A stretch of 17,812 nucleotides of DNA from CAZAQS01 sp964486825 (GCA_964486825.1 CAZAQS010000086.1:1-17812); one strand, 5' to 3'; counted from the first letter of the stretch, positions 1 through 6,485 are shown. Program-made: numbers and translations. The notes: a model not told the origin generated them from the sequence alone.

Positions 1-693
1 GTAGGCATCTTGATATTATCGGTTTTCTTGGCAGCCTGCGGAACGGCCGTAGCACAGGCGCCAGAGGACCAGAACCGGACAGTTAGCGTGAATGGGAGCG
101 CACAGGTTTCTCTTACACCTGATATCGCCTATATTAGCATTGGTGTAACCACTGAGAATGCCGATGCAGCCGTAGCCGTAGAAAGAAATAATGCTCAAGC
201 ACTAAATGTGATCAACACGCTGAGAGCACTCGGCATAGCTGAGGAAGATATCCTTACCAATAATTTCAGCATCTACCCAACGCCTGTTTACACCCCAGAA
301 GGTCAGCAACGCGAGACCACTTTCATGGTTACGAACACCGTTTTTGTGACCCTGCGAGACCTGGATCAGGTCGGTGAAATCTTGGGTTCGGTGGTGGAAT
401 CAGGGGCCAACCAAGTTACTGGGATCCAATTCGATGTAGCCGACAAGACAACTGCTCTGGCAGAAGCCCGCAGGCTGGCTGTAGAAAATTCCCGCAGCCT
501 GGCCGAGGAGCTTGCAGAAGCCGCTGGCGTGGATCTGGGGCCTGTCAAGAGCATCAGTTTGCTAGGAAGTAATTACCCTATCCCTGTCACCCATCAGCGT
601 GAATTTGCTGCAATGGATGCCGGCTCCGTACCGATCTCAACCGGACAGCTTACCATCACCGTGGACGTAAACATAGTTTACGAGATACGCTAA
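1..693 (+). CDS. SIMPL-domain (DUF541) lipoprotein, 5' end outside window
   Basis: The reading frame is open to the left edge, so the first codons are missing; the TTG at 10 is probably internal to the signal peptide. The N-terminus is a short hydrophobic stretch ending in a lipobox, Leu-Ala-Ala-Cys, with the Cys codon at 37-39. This predicts a lipid-anchored protein exported across the membrane. The mature part starts with the typical SIMPL pattern (VSVNGSAQVSLTPDIAYISIG), has a central alternating helix/strand region, and ends with the TGQLTITVDVNIVYEI strand. The family includes Brucella BP26 and E. coli YggE; its biochemical role is unsettled, with oxidative-stress protection proposed for some members. 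About 230 residues is the usual length. A hairpin terminator follows 36 bases after the stop. Family call is confident; function is not. Confidence 0.85.
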   Translation, partial: VGILILSVFLAACGTAVAQAPEDQNRTVSVNGSAQVSLTPDIAYISIGVTTENADAAVAVERNNAQALNVINTLRALGIAEEDILTNNFSIYPTPVYTPEGQQRETTFMVTNTVFVTLRDLDQVGEILGSVVESGANQVTGIQFDVADKTTALAEARRLAVENSRSLAEELAEAAGVDLGPVKSISLLGSNYPIPVTHQREFAAMDAGSVPISTGQLTITVDVNIVYEIR

Positions 694-728
694 TCGACCC
701 TAAATATAGAAAAGCACCCAGGGTCATC

Positions 729-780
729 GACCTCCCGCCGGTTCAAATTCAACTTGCGGGAGGTCCTTCATTTATCTTTC
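729..780 (+). terminator. Rho-independent terminator of the SIMPL gene
   Basis: A perfect 10-bp inverted repeat (GACCTCCCGC at 729-738, GCGGGAGGTC at 756-765) closes a 17-base loop and is followed by a T-rich tract (CTTCATTTATCTTTC). It lies 36 bases after the stop codon at 693. The long loop, which contains a further GTT/AAC pairing, makes it less ideal than the other terminators in this window. Confidence 0.7.
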
Positions 781-866
781 ATTTTCCATTCTGGAAAGTG
801 GCTTTATGGATCGGTGCCGGGAAATCTCCCGAATAAATTTCGTGCCAGTCTATATTTTTTAACCTA

Positions 867-875
867 TGGTATAAA
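867..875 (+). promoter_or_regulatory. Extended -10 promoter, leaderless start of the 884 gene
   Basis: TGGTATAAA matches an extended -10 element (TGnTATAAT). It ends 8 bases before the GTG at 884, so transcription should begin at or next to the start codon. There is no Shine-Dalgarno sequence in between and no clear -35, which extended -10 promoters can do without. Confidence 0.55.
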
Positions 876-883
876 TACGACTT

Positions 884-1828
884 GTGGATGATATCTACGT
901 TTTTTTCCCGCCTCGTCGTACAGGGTCTCTTTTCAACTTGTCATTCATGCTCCTGTTCTTAGGTGTAGGAGGTTGGAGCATCTCTCAAGCCAGCCGCACA
1001 GAAGTCGGGCCGCTATTCCTGTTCTACCTGCTCCTGGGTCTGGTCGCCTTCGGCCTTGCGCCAGTTTTTGCATACCGTTTGCGCGCATTACTGAATGCCA
1101 CATATGAGTTGGAGCGAGATGGCATCCGGCTTAATTGGGGGTTGAGAGGGGAGGAAATCCCCATGGACGAAGTGTTGTGGGTAAATCCAGCTAGTGAGAT
1201 GGAGCCGGCCGTTCCCTTGCCTGTTACTCGCTGGCCAGGGTCAGTTTTAGGAACCAGGCGAACCGAAAGCGGCATCCCGGTCGAGTTCTTTGCAGCCCGC
1301 TCTTCAAACCTGGTGCTGGTAGCTACCCAGGAACGAGTTTTTGCGATTTCCCCCGAGGAGCCGGAAGCTTTCTTACAAACCTTTGAACACCTGGCTCAAT
1401 TGGGCTGCCTGTCTCCCCTGCCAGCACGATCTATCTCCCCTTCCTTTCTTCTAGCACGATTTTGGAATAACCGGGTGGCCCGGTCAATCGTACTGGTATA
1501 TGCAAGCCTAAGCCTGGTTTTACTCATATGGGTAACGCTGATCATCCCCAGATACGATCTTGTGTCCCTGGATCTAACCGCGGATGGCCTGCCCCTGGAC
1601 TTCGTGCCGTCTATTCAAATCCTGCTACTGCCAGCTATCAACCTGGTGTTTTTTGGAACAAATTTCTTGTTAGGCTTATTTTTTTTCCGGCGCGCCAATG
1701 CAGCAGGGGAGGATGATGGATCAAACCCGGCAAAAATAATGGCTTACCTGCTCTGGATCACTGGCGTAATGACCGTTCTGCTTTTTCTAGGGGCAGTATA
1801 TTTCATACAACGAGCGGCTTCAAGTTGA
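884..1828 (+). CDS. Membrane protein with PH-like cytosolic domain
   Basis: This is a 314-residue protein that I do not recognise beyond its architecture. Two hydrophobic helices lie near the N-terminus (about residues 17-35 and 44-65). A soluble segment (about 70-185) follows, whose strand pattern (ATYELERDGIRLNWG, EEIPMDEVLWV, VLVATQERVFAISPEEPEAF) resembles bacterial PH-like domains. Three more helices follow (about 205-225, 242-270, 285-308), two ending in basic residues (FFFRR, FIQRA). The GTG start is chosen because an in-frame stop lies at 872-874 and an extended -10 element ends 8 bases upstream; a nearby ATG is out of frame. It appears to be a single-gene unit. A role in membrane homeostasis is possible but not shown. 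Confidence 0.7.
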   Translation: MDDIYVFFPPRRTGSLFNLSFMLLFLGVGGWSISQASRTEVGPLFLFYLLLGLVAFGLAPVFAYRLRALLNATYELERDGIRLNWGLRGEEIPMDEVLWVNPASEMEPAVPLPVTRWPGSVLGTRRTESGIPVEFFAARSSNLVLVATQERVFAISPEEPEAFLQTFEHLAQLGCLSPLPARSISPSFLLARFWNNRVARSIVLVYASLSLVLLIWVTLIIPRYDLVSLDLTADGLPLDFVPSIQILLLPAINLVFFGTNFLLGLFFFRRANAAGEDDGSNPAKIMAYLLWITGVMTVLLFLGAVYFIQRAASS

Positions 1829-1856
1829 TAAAAAATATCTCTATAAAAAGGACTGG

Positions 1857-1908
1857 TTATCCCCAAACAGACCACACTTATCCACAGGAATTCGGCCACT
1901 TATCCACA
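1857..1908 (+). promoter_or_regulatory. Cluster of three helically phased DnaA boxes
   Basis: Two perfect consensus DnaA boxes (TTATCCACA) sit at 1878-1886 and 1900-1908, and a one-mismatch box (TTATCCCCA) at 1857-1865. All are in the same orientation, with starts 21 and 22 bases apart, about two helical turns. An A/T-rich stretch (about 1824-1850) lies immediately to the left. The cluster fills the short gap between two plus-strand genes. It could be a DnaA-controlled promoter region for the DUF92 gene, a DnaA titration site, or part of an origin. No dnaA, dnaN, gyr or rpmH gene is near, so an origin call is not supported from this window. Confidence 0.65.
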
Positions 1909-1931
1909 GATCTATCCGGAAAGAATTTGAA

Positions 1932-2735
1932 ATGCAGATCCCCCTGGGCTTTCTCCTAGGCGCTGGGATCGCCGGATTGGCCTGGCGAGCCCGGTCCCTG
2001 AATGGGAGTGGAGCTGTAGCAGCTACCCTTACAGGCGGGCTGGTTTTTGGTTTGGGGGGGTTCTCCTGGGCCGTTCTGCTGCTGGCCTTCTTCATCTCTT
2101 CGAGCGCCCTCTCCAGGTTATTTGGCGCCAAAAAATCTTCTATCAACGAAAAGTTTTCCAAAGGTAGCCGTCGGGACTGGGCCCAGGTGCTGGCAAACGG
2201 CAGCCTTGGAGCCACTCTGGCGGTCATCTCTGCCCTGGAAGGAAATTCAATTTTGGCTTGGGTGGCTTTTGCGGGCGCCATGGCAGCCGTTACCGCTGAT
2301 ACCTGGGCAACAGAAATCGGCGTATTAAGCCCCTCGGACCCCCGCCTCATCACGAATAGGCAAATCGTAGAAAGGGGCACATCCGGAGCCATCTCTACTA
2401 CCGGTAACCTAGCTGTAATTGGAGGCGCGTTGATGATCGGGACTGCAGCAGGTATCCTTTCCCTGCCTGCCAGTTTCCTGCCCGTTCTGGTCGTCACCAC
2501 TTTTGGAGGCGTTTGTGGAGCCCTGTTCGATTCCTTGCTCGGGGCCAGCTTGCAAGCAATTTATTACTGCCCTAACTGCTTGAAGGAAACAGAGCGCCAC
2601 CCTCGCCATACCTGCCAGACCCAAACTGAATTCTTGCGCGGCGTGGCATGGATCAACAACGAAGTAGTAAATTTTGCATGTTCAGCGGTTGGAGCTGGCG
2701 TAGCTGCCAGCCTGTGGCTTTTTTTCTTCCAGTAA
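1932..2735 (+). CDS. DUF92 / TIGR00297 family integral membrane protein
   Basis: This 267-residue polytopic protein has the hallmarks of DUF92: an N-terminal GAGIAGLAWRARSLNGSGAVAAT segment, the AVTADTWATEIGVLS motif with acidic residues in a helix (about residues 121-136), and TFGGVCGALFDSLLGASLQ (about 191-208). A cytosolic CPNC...HxxHxC cluster (about 214-228) may bind metal. The plant member VTE6 is a phytyl-phosphate kinase, and the family is related to CTP-dependent polyprenol kinases, so a prenyl-phosphate kinase role is possible; the bacterial substrate is unknown. The ATG at 1932 follows a GGAAAG Shine-Dalgarno-like sequence by 8 bases. DnaA boxes lie 24-75 bases upstream. The last 54 bases overlap the oppositely oriented HAD gene. 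Confidence 0.88.
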   Translation: MQIPLGFLLGAGIAGLAWRARSLNGSGAVAATLTGGLVFGLGGFSWAVLLLAFFISSSALSRLFGAKKSSINEKFSKGSRRDWAQVLANGSLGATLAVISALEGNSILAWVAFAGAMAAVTADTWATEIGVLSPSDPRLITNRQIVERGTSGAISTTGNLAVIGGALMIGTAAGILSLPASFLPVLVVTTFGGVCGALFDSLLGASLQAIYYCPNCLKETERHPRHTCQTQTEFLRGVAWINNEVVNFACSAVGAGVAASLWLFFFQ

Positions 2736-3443
2736 AGACAGTAAAACAGGCATCTTTTCGAGCACATAACATCCAGCATCGGGAAACAACCCTTCCGGAT
2801 CTAGAAGAACGGGTTGCAGGCCAGCCCGGCGAGCTCCGACGACGTCAGCAAAATAATTATCCCCAACGTACATCGTTTCGTCTGCTCGCAAACCCAGTTT
2901 TTGAAGGGCGTGGAAAAAGATCTCAGGGTCTGGCTTCCAAGATTGGACCTCTCCCGCCGCAACCACCAGGTCAAAATAACCCTCCAGCTCTAGTCTTTCC
3001 AATTGGTCCTGGTAAGATTTTGTGCGGTTTGAGACCACTCCTAACAGAAAGCCGGCATCTTTGAGCGCCTGGAGGGTTTCCGGCACTCCGACGATCACCC
3101 GGCCCTGCGGCTTATACTGATCCTTCATATGGGAAAAAATGGCTGGCAGGACCTCATCCAGGAGTTCATGAGGACATTCAAAGACAACCAATTGCGAGCG
3201 GGTGTAATTGAGCCAGAATTCAAGTTCGGAATCAAGAAAAGTTTCCCTGTCCTGAAGCAGCTCCTCAGATTGGGCCCAATAATAATGCACCCATCGCATC
3301 ACCCGCCGGCGTTGCTCCAGAGAGTCTGGGACGCCAAGTTGTACCGCGTTTTCGAAAAAGGTCTTTTCTGGTGACGGGTCGTTGTGACGCAGCGTTCCAT
3401 CCAGGTCGAAGAATACGGCCCGGAATCCATTTGGTGTTATCAT
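2682..3443 (-). CDS. HAD superfamily (IA) hydrolase, probable phosphatase
   Basis: All four HAD motifs are present in this 253-residue protein: FFDLDGT (nucleophile Asp13 and Asp15), VVSNR (about 136-140), Lys170 in SWKPDP, and GDNYFAD with acidic residues near 195 and 200. A helical C1 cap lies between motifs I and II, placing it near PpaX/phosphoglycolate-phosphatase-like enzymes. Substrate cannot be predicted. I chose the ATG at 3443, which lies 1 base after the moaA stop and follows a G-rich stretch. A TTG 12 bases upstream would overlap moaA and add four residues. The arrangement implies co-transcription and translational coupling with moaA. The 3' end runs 54 bases into the DUF92 gene on the other strand. 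Confidence 0.85.
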   Translation of the reverse strand: MITPNGFRAVFFDLDGTLRHNDPSPEKTFFENAVQLGVPDSLEQRRRVMRWVHYYWAQSEELLQDRETFLDSELEFWLNYTRSQLVVFECPHELLDEVLPAIFSHMKDQYKPQGRVIVGVPETLQALKDAGFLLGVVSNRTKSYQDQLERLELEGYFDLVVAAGEVQSWKPDPEIFFHALQKLGLRADETMYVGDNYFADVVGARRAGLQPVLLDPEGLFPDAGCYVLEKMPVLLSLLEEKKPQAGSYASSNR

Positions 3444-3444
3444 C

Positions 3445-4425
3445 TTACCCCCCAATCTCGCTCATCGTCCTGTTGAGCGGGATCACTCCATCGGCGAGCA
3501 TATGACCCCAGGGCTTCTCCCAAATCCCCTCTAAGATCAATTCGCGCAACTGGTCCAATGTGGCCCCGGACCTTAATGGTGTTAACAAATCGACTTCGCC
3601 CTCCCTCAGCAAGCAAAGGCGCAAGCGCCCATCAGCAGTTAGGCGAGCCCGAGTGCAAGAAGCGCAGAAGGGTGAAGTCACCGAGGAGATAAAGCCAATA
3701 TCTCCTTTAGCGTCAGGAAGTCGGAAAAGACGAGCTTCTCCGTCCAATTTTCCCCCATTCACCAGCTCGAGAGGGCCCCGCGTTGCTTCGATCCGCTCCT
3801 GGATTTCCGAAGCTGTTACAAGTTGTGTGGTTTGGATATCCGTAGCGCCAGCGAAGGGCATCATCTCGATAAAGCGCACCTGCCAGGGATGCTGTAGGGT
3901 GAGCTGGGCCAGGTCGACCACATCGGCCTCGTTATAGCCGCGCACGACGACGGCATTGATCTTGATGGGTGTGAGCCCAGCCTGCTCGGCAGCCTCGATG
4001 CCTGCCCATACCTGATCCAGGTTCCCCCAGCGGGTCAGGCGACGGAACTTTTGAAGGTCAAGTGTATCGACGCTGATATTCACTCGCTGCAATCCGGCTT
4101 CAGCGAGTGGCTTCGCAAGGCGTGCAAGCAAGACACCGTTGGTCGTCATCGTCAAAGACCTGACCCCAGGGGTATTAGCGATGTCCCCGACAAGCTCGAC
4201 GATATTCGCACGTACTGTTGGCTCGCCCCCCGTTAGACGATATTTATCAAATCCCAACCGGGCAAACAGGCGAACGAGTTGGCGAATCTCTTCATCCTGC
4301 ATCATCTCTGCATTTGGGCGGAAGACCATGTCTTCTGGCATGCAGTATACACACCTCAGGTTACAGTGATCCGTGAGGCTGATGCGCAAATAATGTATTT
4401 TCCGTCCAAAACGATCCAGAGCCAT
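3445..4425 (-). CDS. moaA: GTP 3',8-cyclase MoaA (molybdopterin biosynthesis)
   Basis: MoaA is a radical-SAM enzyme that converts GTP to 3',8-cyclo-GTP, the first step of molybdenum-cofactor synthesis; MoaC completes it to cPMP. The N-terminal [4Fe-4S]-SAM cluster motif is Cys21-x3-Cys25-x2-Cys28, with TGGEP at 65-69. The second cluster is Cys254-x2-Cys257-x13-Cys271, surrounded by the conserved SPFCASCTRARLTADGRLR. The protein ends with the essential family Gly-Gly (325-326). At 326 residues it is full length. The ATG follows an AAGGA Shine-Dalgarno by 6 bases. No other moa/moe genes are in the window. The promoter carries a Fur-type operator, so iron (or related metal) control is likely. 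Confidence 0.97.
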   Translation of the reverse strand: MALDRFGRKIHYLRISLTDHCNLRCVYCMPEDMVFRPNAEMMQDEEIRQLVRLFARLGFDKYRLTGGEPTVRANIVELVGDIANTPGVRSLTMTTNGVLLARLAKPLAEAGLQRVNISVDTLDLQKFRRLTRWGNLDQVWAGIEAAEQAGLTPIKINAVVVRGYNEADVVDLAQLTLQHPWQVRFIEMMPFAGATDIQTTQLVTASEIQERIEATRGPLELVNGGKLDGEARLFRLPDAKGDIGFISSVTSPFCASCTRARLTADGRLRLCLLREGEVDLLTPLRSGATLDQLRELILEGIWEKPWGHMLADGVIPLNRTMSEIGG

Positions 4426-4442
4426 GCAGTATCCTTGATATT

Positions 4443-4468
4443 AGATAATTATTATCATAATTATAACA
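4443..4468 (-). promoter_or_regulatory. moaA extended -10 promoter overlapped by Fur-family operator
   Basis: On the minus strand, TG-T-TATAAT (4468 down to 4460) is an extended -10 element. This places the transcription start near 4453 and gives an about 28-base leader before the moaA ATG. Overlapping it are two 7-1-7 motifs. TGATAATAATTATCT (4457-4443) matches the Bacillus Fur consensus TGATAATnATTATCA at all but the last defined base. TTATAATTATGATAA (4466-4452) differs from the PerR-type consensus TTATAATnATTATAA at one base. They cover the -10 and the start site, a repression geometry. The binding protein (Fur, PerR or Zur) cannot be decided from the site. Confidence 0.65.
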
Positions 4469-4488
4469 CTAACTGTGTATGCCCCATA

Positions 4489-5202
4489 TTAACCCAGGTC
4501 GAGCAACTTGCGGATATGGAAGGTATGATCCCGCTCATGCCATACCGCCCGGCGCAATAACTTTCGCGAGCTCCAGAATTCTCCCTCGATACCAACCACT
4601 TGGGTTGATCCTGCCAGGGCTGGCAGGATCTCGATCAAGCGTGAGCGAGACATTTCCAACCTGTCCTGGTACTCCTCGGGAAGCCGCTCTTGATGGGAAA
4701 CCAGTCCAAGACGTGAGAGATACCACCATTCCGCGCCGCCCACATGCCTCAAGATCCCCGCAATATCCGTCTTCTCACCCGGATAGCGCCTGCTTAAGAT
4801 CTCCTGTGGCAATTCTCGGACAGTTTCCAACAAATCCTCCCTTGACCAGGAGAGCAGGTTTAATACACGCTCAATCTCCTGCTCCCGCAAGGGCTTCCAA
4901 TCATGTAGGAACCAGGCGTTCACGGCGTAGGCAGGTTGCGAATCGGGCGATACCCGCTCATAGTCTTCATCGATAAAATAGACCTGCCAGGTATCCTCCA
5001 GGAAAACGACGATTGCTTGTGGATCGAACCATCGCTCGCCGCCTTTCCTCTCAACCCATTCCGCATACTCGATGATTGCAGGGGCAATATTGGCTAAAGC
5101 TGACCTGCCATCTGGGCCATAGGCAAAGCAACCCGGGTACTCCAGCGACCAGGCCTGAGAGCGGTTTTCATCTCCATTTTCCAACCCAATCAAGAAATGC
5201 AT
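4489..5202 (-). CDS. HicB-like N-domain fused to DinB-like C-domain
   Basis: The first about 50 residues of this 237-residue protein (HFLIGLE, AWSLEYPGCFAYGPDGRSALANIAPAIIEYAEWV) resemble the HicB-like partial RNase-H fold, with its typical YPGCFAxG turn. Residues about 95-235 form a DinB/YfiT-type four-helix bundle with candidate metal ligands His153 (LRHVGGAEWWYL) and an HxxxH pair, His222 and His226 (WHERDHTFHI). DinB-fold proteins are metal-dependent thiol transferases or uncharacterised. No HicA-like toxin is adjacent, so this is unlikely to be a working toxin-antitoxin pair. The ATG at 5202 has a weak AGGGTG Shine-Dalgarno. It lies 48 bases downstream of ybaK on the same strand; a TTGACA (5242-5237) in that gap may be a -35, but its -10 is poor. 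Confidence 0.75.
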   Translation of the reverse strand: MHFLIGLENGDENRSQAWSLEYPGCFAYGPDGRSALANIAPAIIEYAEWVERKGGERWFDPQAIVVFLEDTWQVYFIDEDYERVSPDSQPAYAVNAWFLHDWKPLREQEIERVLNLLSWSREDLLETVRELPQEILSRRYPGEKTDIAGILRHVGGAEWWYLSRLGLVSHQERLPEEYQDRLEMSRSRLIEILPALAGSTQVVGIEGEFWSSRKLLRRAVWHERDHTFHIRKLLDLG

Positions 5203-5250
5203 TCCAACACCCTTGGTACCAGTGTTAATTCTAAATTGTCAAATAAGAAA

Positions 5251-5721
5251 TCATATAACCCGGATTACTGAGCAGGATGTGATGCGGACCAGATCATCCG
5301 GCTTGAGTTGGAAGACAGCATGAGGGGTGCCTGCGGCTGCCCAGATCACATCGAACCGGAGCAAATCCTCGTCAACAAAAGTATTCAGTGCTTCGGCGTG
5401 TCCGATTGGGGGTACACCACCGATCACAAATCCTGTCTTTTGCCGGACATATTCCGCATCCGCCTTCGTAATCGGCTCACCTACCAAATCACCAATCCGT
5501 TTTTCATCCACCCGGTTTGGTCCGCTGGCTATCACCAAGATAGGCTGCGAAGAAGCCTTGGTTTTGAATACAAGGGATTTAGCAATCTGCTCTACCCTGC
5601 ATCCTATTGCTCGGGCAGCGTCCACTGCGCTACGCGTAGAAGCAGGCAATTCTAAGACCTTTAAGGGGACTTCAAACTGATCCAGGGCATTCTGAACTCT
5701 TTGGGCGCTAGGGCTCAACAT
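5251..5721 (-). CDS. ybaK: YbaK/EbsC-type aminoacyl-tRNA deacylase
   Basis: YbaK-superfamily proteins hydrolyse mischarged tRNAs (Cys-tRNA(Pro), Ala-tRNA(Pro) and others) in trans. This 156-residue protein has the conserved lysine in IAKSLVFK (Lys48), the PILVIASGPNRVDEKRIG segment with KADAEYVRQKTGFVIGG, and the GGVPPIGH loop (101-108) of the active-site pocket. Length is normal. The ATG follows a good AAGGAG Shine-Dalgarno. Whether it is a true Cys-tRNA(Pro) deacylase or a ProX/PrdX-like member cannot be told from these motifs. It lies downstream of the rplS terminator, so it needs read-through or its own promoter, which I could not identify convincingly. Confidence 0.9.
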   Translation of the reverse strand: MLSPSAQRVQNALDQFEVPLKVLELPASTRSAVDAARAIGCRVEQIAKSLVFKTKASSQPILVIASGPNRVDEKRIGDLVGEPITKADAEYVRQKTGFVIGGVPPIGHAEALNTFVDEDLLRFDVIWAAAGTPHAVFQLKPDDLVRITSCSVIRVI

Positions 5722-5787
5722 AACCTACTCCTTTATGGTTAGGGATCGTTAGGAAAGGTACGCTAAGGCTGCAATTCCTTTGGAACG

Positions 5788-5817
5788 AAAAAGGGGTACA
5801 GCCGGGCTGTACCCCTT
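5788..5817 (-). terminator. Strong intrinsic terminator of rplS
   Basis: A perfect 12-bp stem (AAGGGGTACAGC at 5791-5802 with GCTGTACCCCTT at 5806-5817) encloses a 3-base loop. Reading the minus strand, it is followed by five T residues (complement of A at 5788-5792). It begins 23 bases past the rplS stop. Confidence 0.93.
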
Positions 5818-5840
5818 GATTAAACCAGATAAAGTCCGGG

Positions 5841-6191
5841 TCAGGAAGTGAATTTTTGCTTAAGGCGAGCGCTCTTACCTGTGCGCTCACGCAGGAAATA
5901 CAGTTGAGCACGGCGTACATGCGCATGGCGGTGGATTACCACTTTATCAATACGTGGAGACCGGGCCAGGAAGGTACGCTCGACGCCAATACCACCTGAG
6001 GCTATCCGGCGAACGGTGAAGTTGGCATTGTTGCCGCCTTTGCGCTGGCGAATGACAACACCCTTGAACTCCTGCACACGCTCGCTGTTGCCTTCCTTAA
6101 TTCGAATAAAGACGCTAACCGTGTCGCCAGAGCGCACCTGGGGAACATTGGGGTTTTCCTGGGCCTCAACAGCCTTCAATAGATCACTCAT
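5841..6191 (-). CDS. rplS: 50S ribosomal protein L19
   Basis: L19 lies at the 30S-50S interface of the ribosome. The 116-residue product has the family pattern throughout: VRSGDTVSVFIRIKEGNSERVQEFKG, VVIRQRKGG, NFTVRRIASGGIGVERTFLARSPRIDKV, and RRAQLYFLRERTGKSARLKQK. Length and ends are typical. The ATG follows a GAGG Shine-Dalgarno by 5 bases. In many bacteria rplS follows rpsP-rimM-trmD; here it is alone, with its own promoter at 6267-6295, a structured leader, and a strong terminator, so it is a single-gene transcription unit. Confidence 0.98.
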   Translation of the reverse strand: MSDLLKAVEAQENPNVPQVRSGDTVSVFIRIKEGNSERVQEFKGVVIRQRKGGNNANFTVRRIASGGIGVERTFLARSPRIDKVVIHRHAHVRRAQLYFLRERTGKSARLKQKFTS

Positions 6192-6260
6192 TAGAACCTC
6201 ACAGTACTCTCAAAAGAGAGGGAAAATTTCTGCATAATAAAGCCGCCTAGGGCGGCGCGG
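6192..6260 (-). promoter_or_regulatory. Structured 5' leader of rplS, possible L19 autoregulatory element
   Basis: The about 69-base leader can form two hairpins. The first lies right at the predicted 5' end: GCCGCC-CTA-GGCGGC on the minus strand (6256-6242), followed by TTTATT. The second is CTCTC-TTTT-GAGAG (6220-6207), 7 bases before the GAGG Shine-Dalgarno. The first hairpin resembles a short terminator or attenuator. Leaders that bind their own ribosomal protein are known for L19 in Firmicutes; I cannot match this one to that known motif by eye. Confidence 0.4.
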
Positions 6261-6266
6261 CTTAGG

Positions 6267-6295
6267 ATTATAGCATGCCTGGATTGATTTGAAAA
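6267..6295 (-). promoter_or_regulatory. rplS promoter
   Basis: On the minus strand a perfect -10 TATAAT (6272-6267) lies 17 bases downstream of a partial -35 TTTTCA (6295-6290). The predicted start near 6260 falls at the base of the leader hairpin. Confidence 0.7.
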
Positions 6296-6337
6296 GAGCG
6301 ATTCGATAAAATTCGTGCCTTTTTATCAAAGTTTATA

Positions 6338-6366
6338 TTGACCGGAAGGCCTGTGAATGGTACAAT
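6338..6366 (+). promoter_or_regulatory. tRNA-Glu promoter
   Basis: TTGACC (6338-6343) and TACAAT (6361-6366) are separated by exactly 17 bases. The start would fall near 6373, a few bases before the mature tRNA 5' end at 6378. The sequence matches sigma-70-type consensus at 5 of 6 positions in both boxes. Confidence 0.88.
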
Positions 6367-6377
6367 GCTCTCCGCTC

Positions 6378-6453
6378 GCCCCCATCGTCTAGGGGACTAG
6401 GACGCAGCCCTTTCAAGGCTAAAACCGGGGTTCGAATCCCCGTGGGGGCACCA
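6378..6453 (+). tRNA. trnE: tRNA-Glu (anticodon UUC)
   Basis: A complete cloverleaf can be drawn. The acceptor stem GCCCCCA/TGGGGGC is followed by discriminator A and an encoded CCA (6451-6453). The D arm is GTCT/GGAC, the anticodon loop CTTTCAA has TTC at 6412-6414, and the T arm CGGGG-TTCGAAT-CCCCG is perfect. The outermost anticodon-stem pair (27-43) is C-A rather than a Watson-Crick pair. UUC reads GAA and GAG codons. Confidence 0.97.
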
Positions 6454-6456
6454 AGA

Positions 6457-6485
6457 AACGTCATCTGATACCAGGTGGCGTTTTT
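6457..6485 (+). terminator. tRNA-Glu terminator
   Basis: A 9-bp stem with two G-U pairs (AACGTCATC at 6457-6465 with GGTGGCGTT at 6474-6482) has an 8-base loop and runs into five T residues (6481-6485). It starts 4 bases after the encoded CCA, so the tRNA is a stand-alone unit. Confidence 0.85.

Noticed and set aside
1829..1931. Chromosomal origin oriC
   Set aside because: DnaA boxes and an A/T-rich stretch are present, but the gap is only about 100 bases, has three boxes, and no replication genes are near. Kept only as a DnaA-box cluster.
1841..2500. 219-codon minus-strand open frame
   Set aside because: It lies over the DUF92 gene and the DnaA-box gap, gives a low-complexity Ala/Arg/Pro product with no motif, and is explained by the GC-rich real gene.
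4479..4976. 165-codon plus-strand open frame
   Set aside because: It is antisense to the DinB-like gene, with Pro/Arg/Ser-rich translation and no family resemblance.
4489..5202. HicB-like domain as part of a HicAB toxin-antitoxin system
   Set aside because: No small HicA-like ORF lies on either side; the neighbours are ybaK and moaA, and the domain is fused to a DinB fold.
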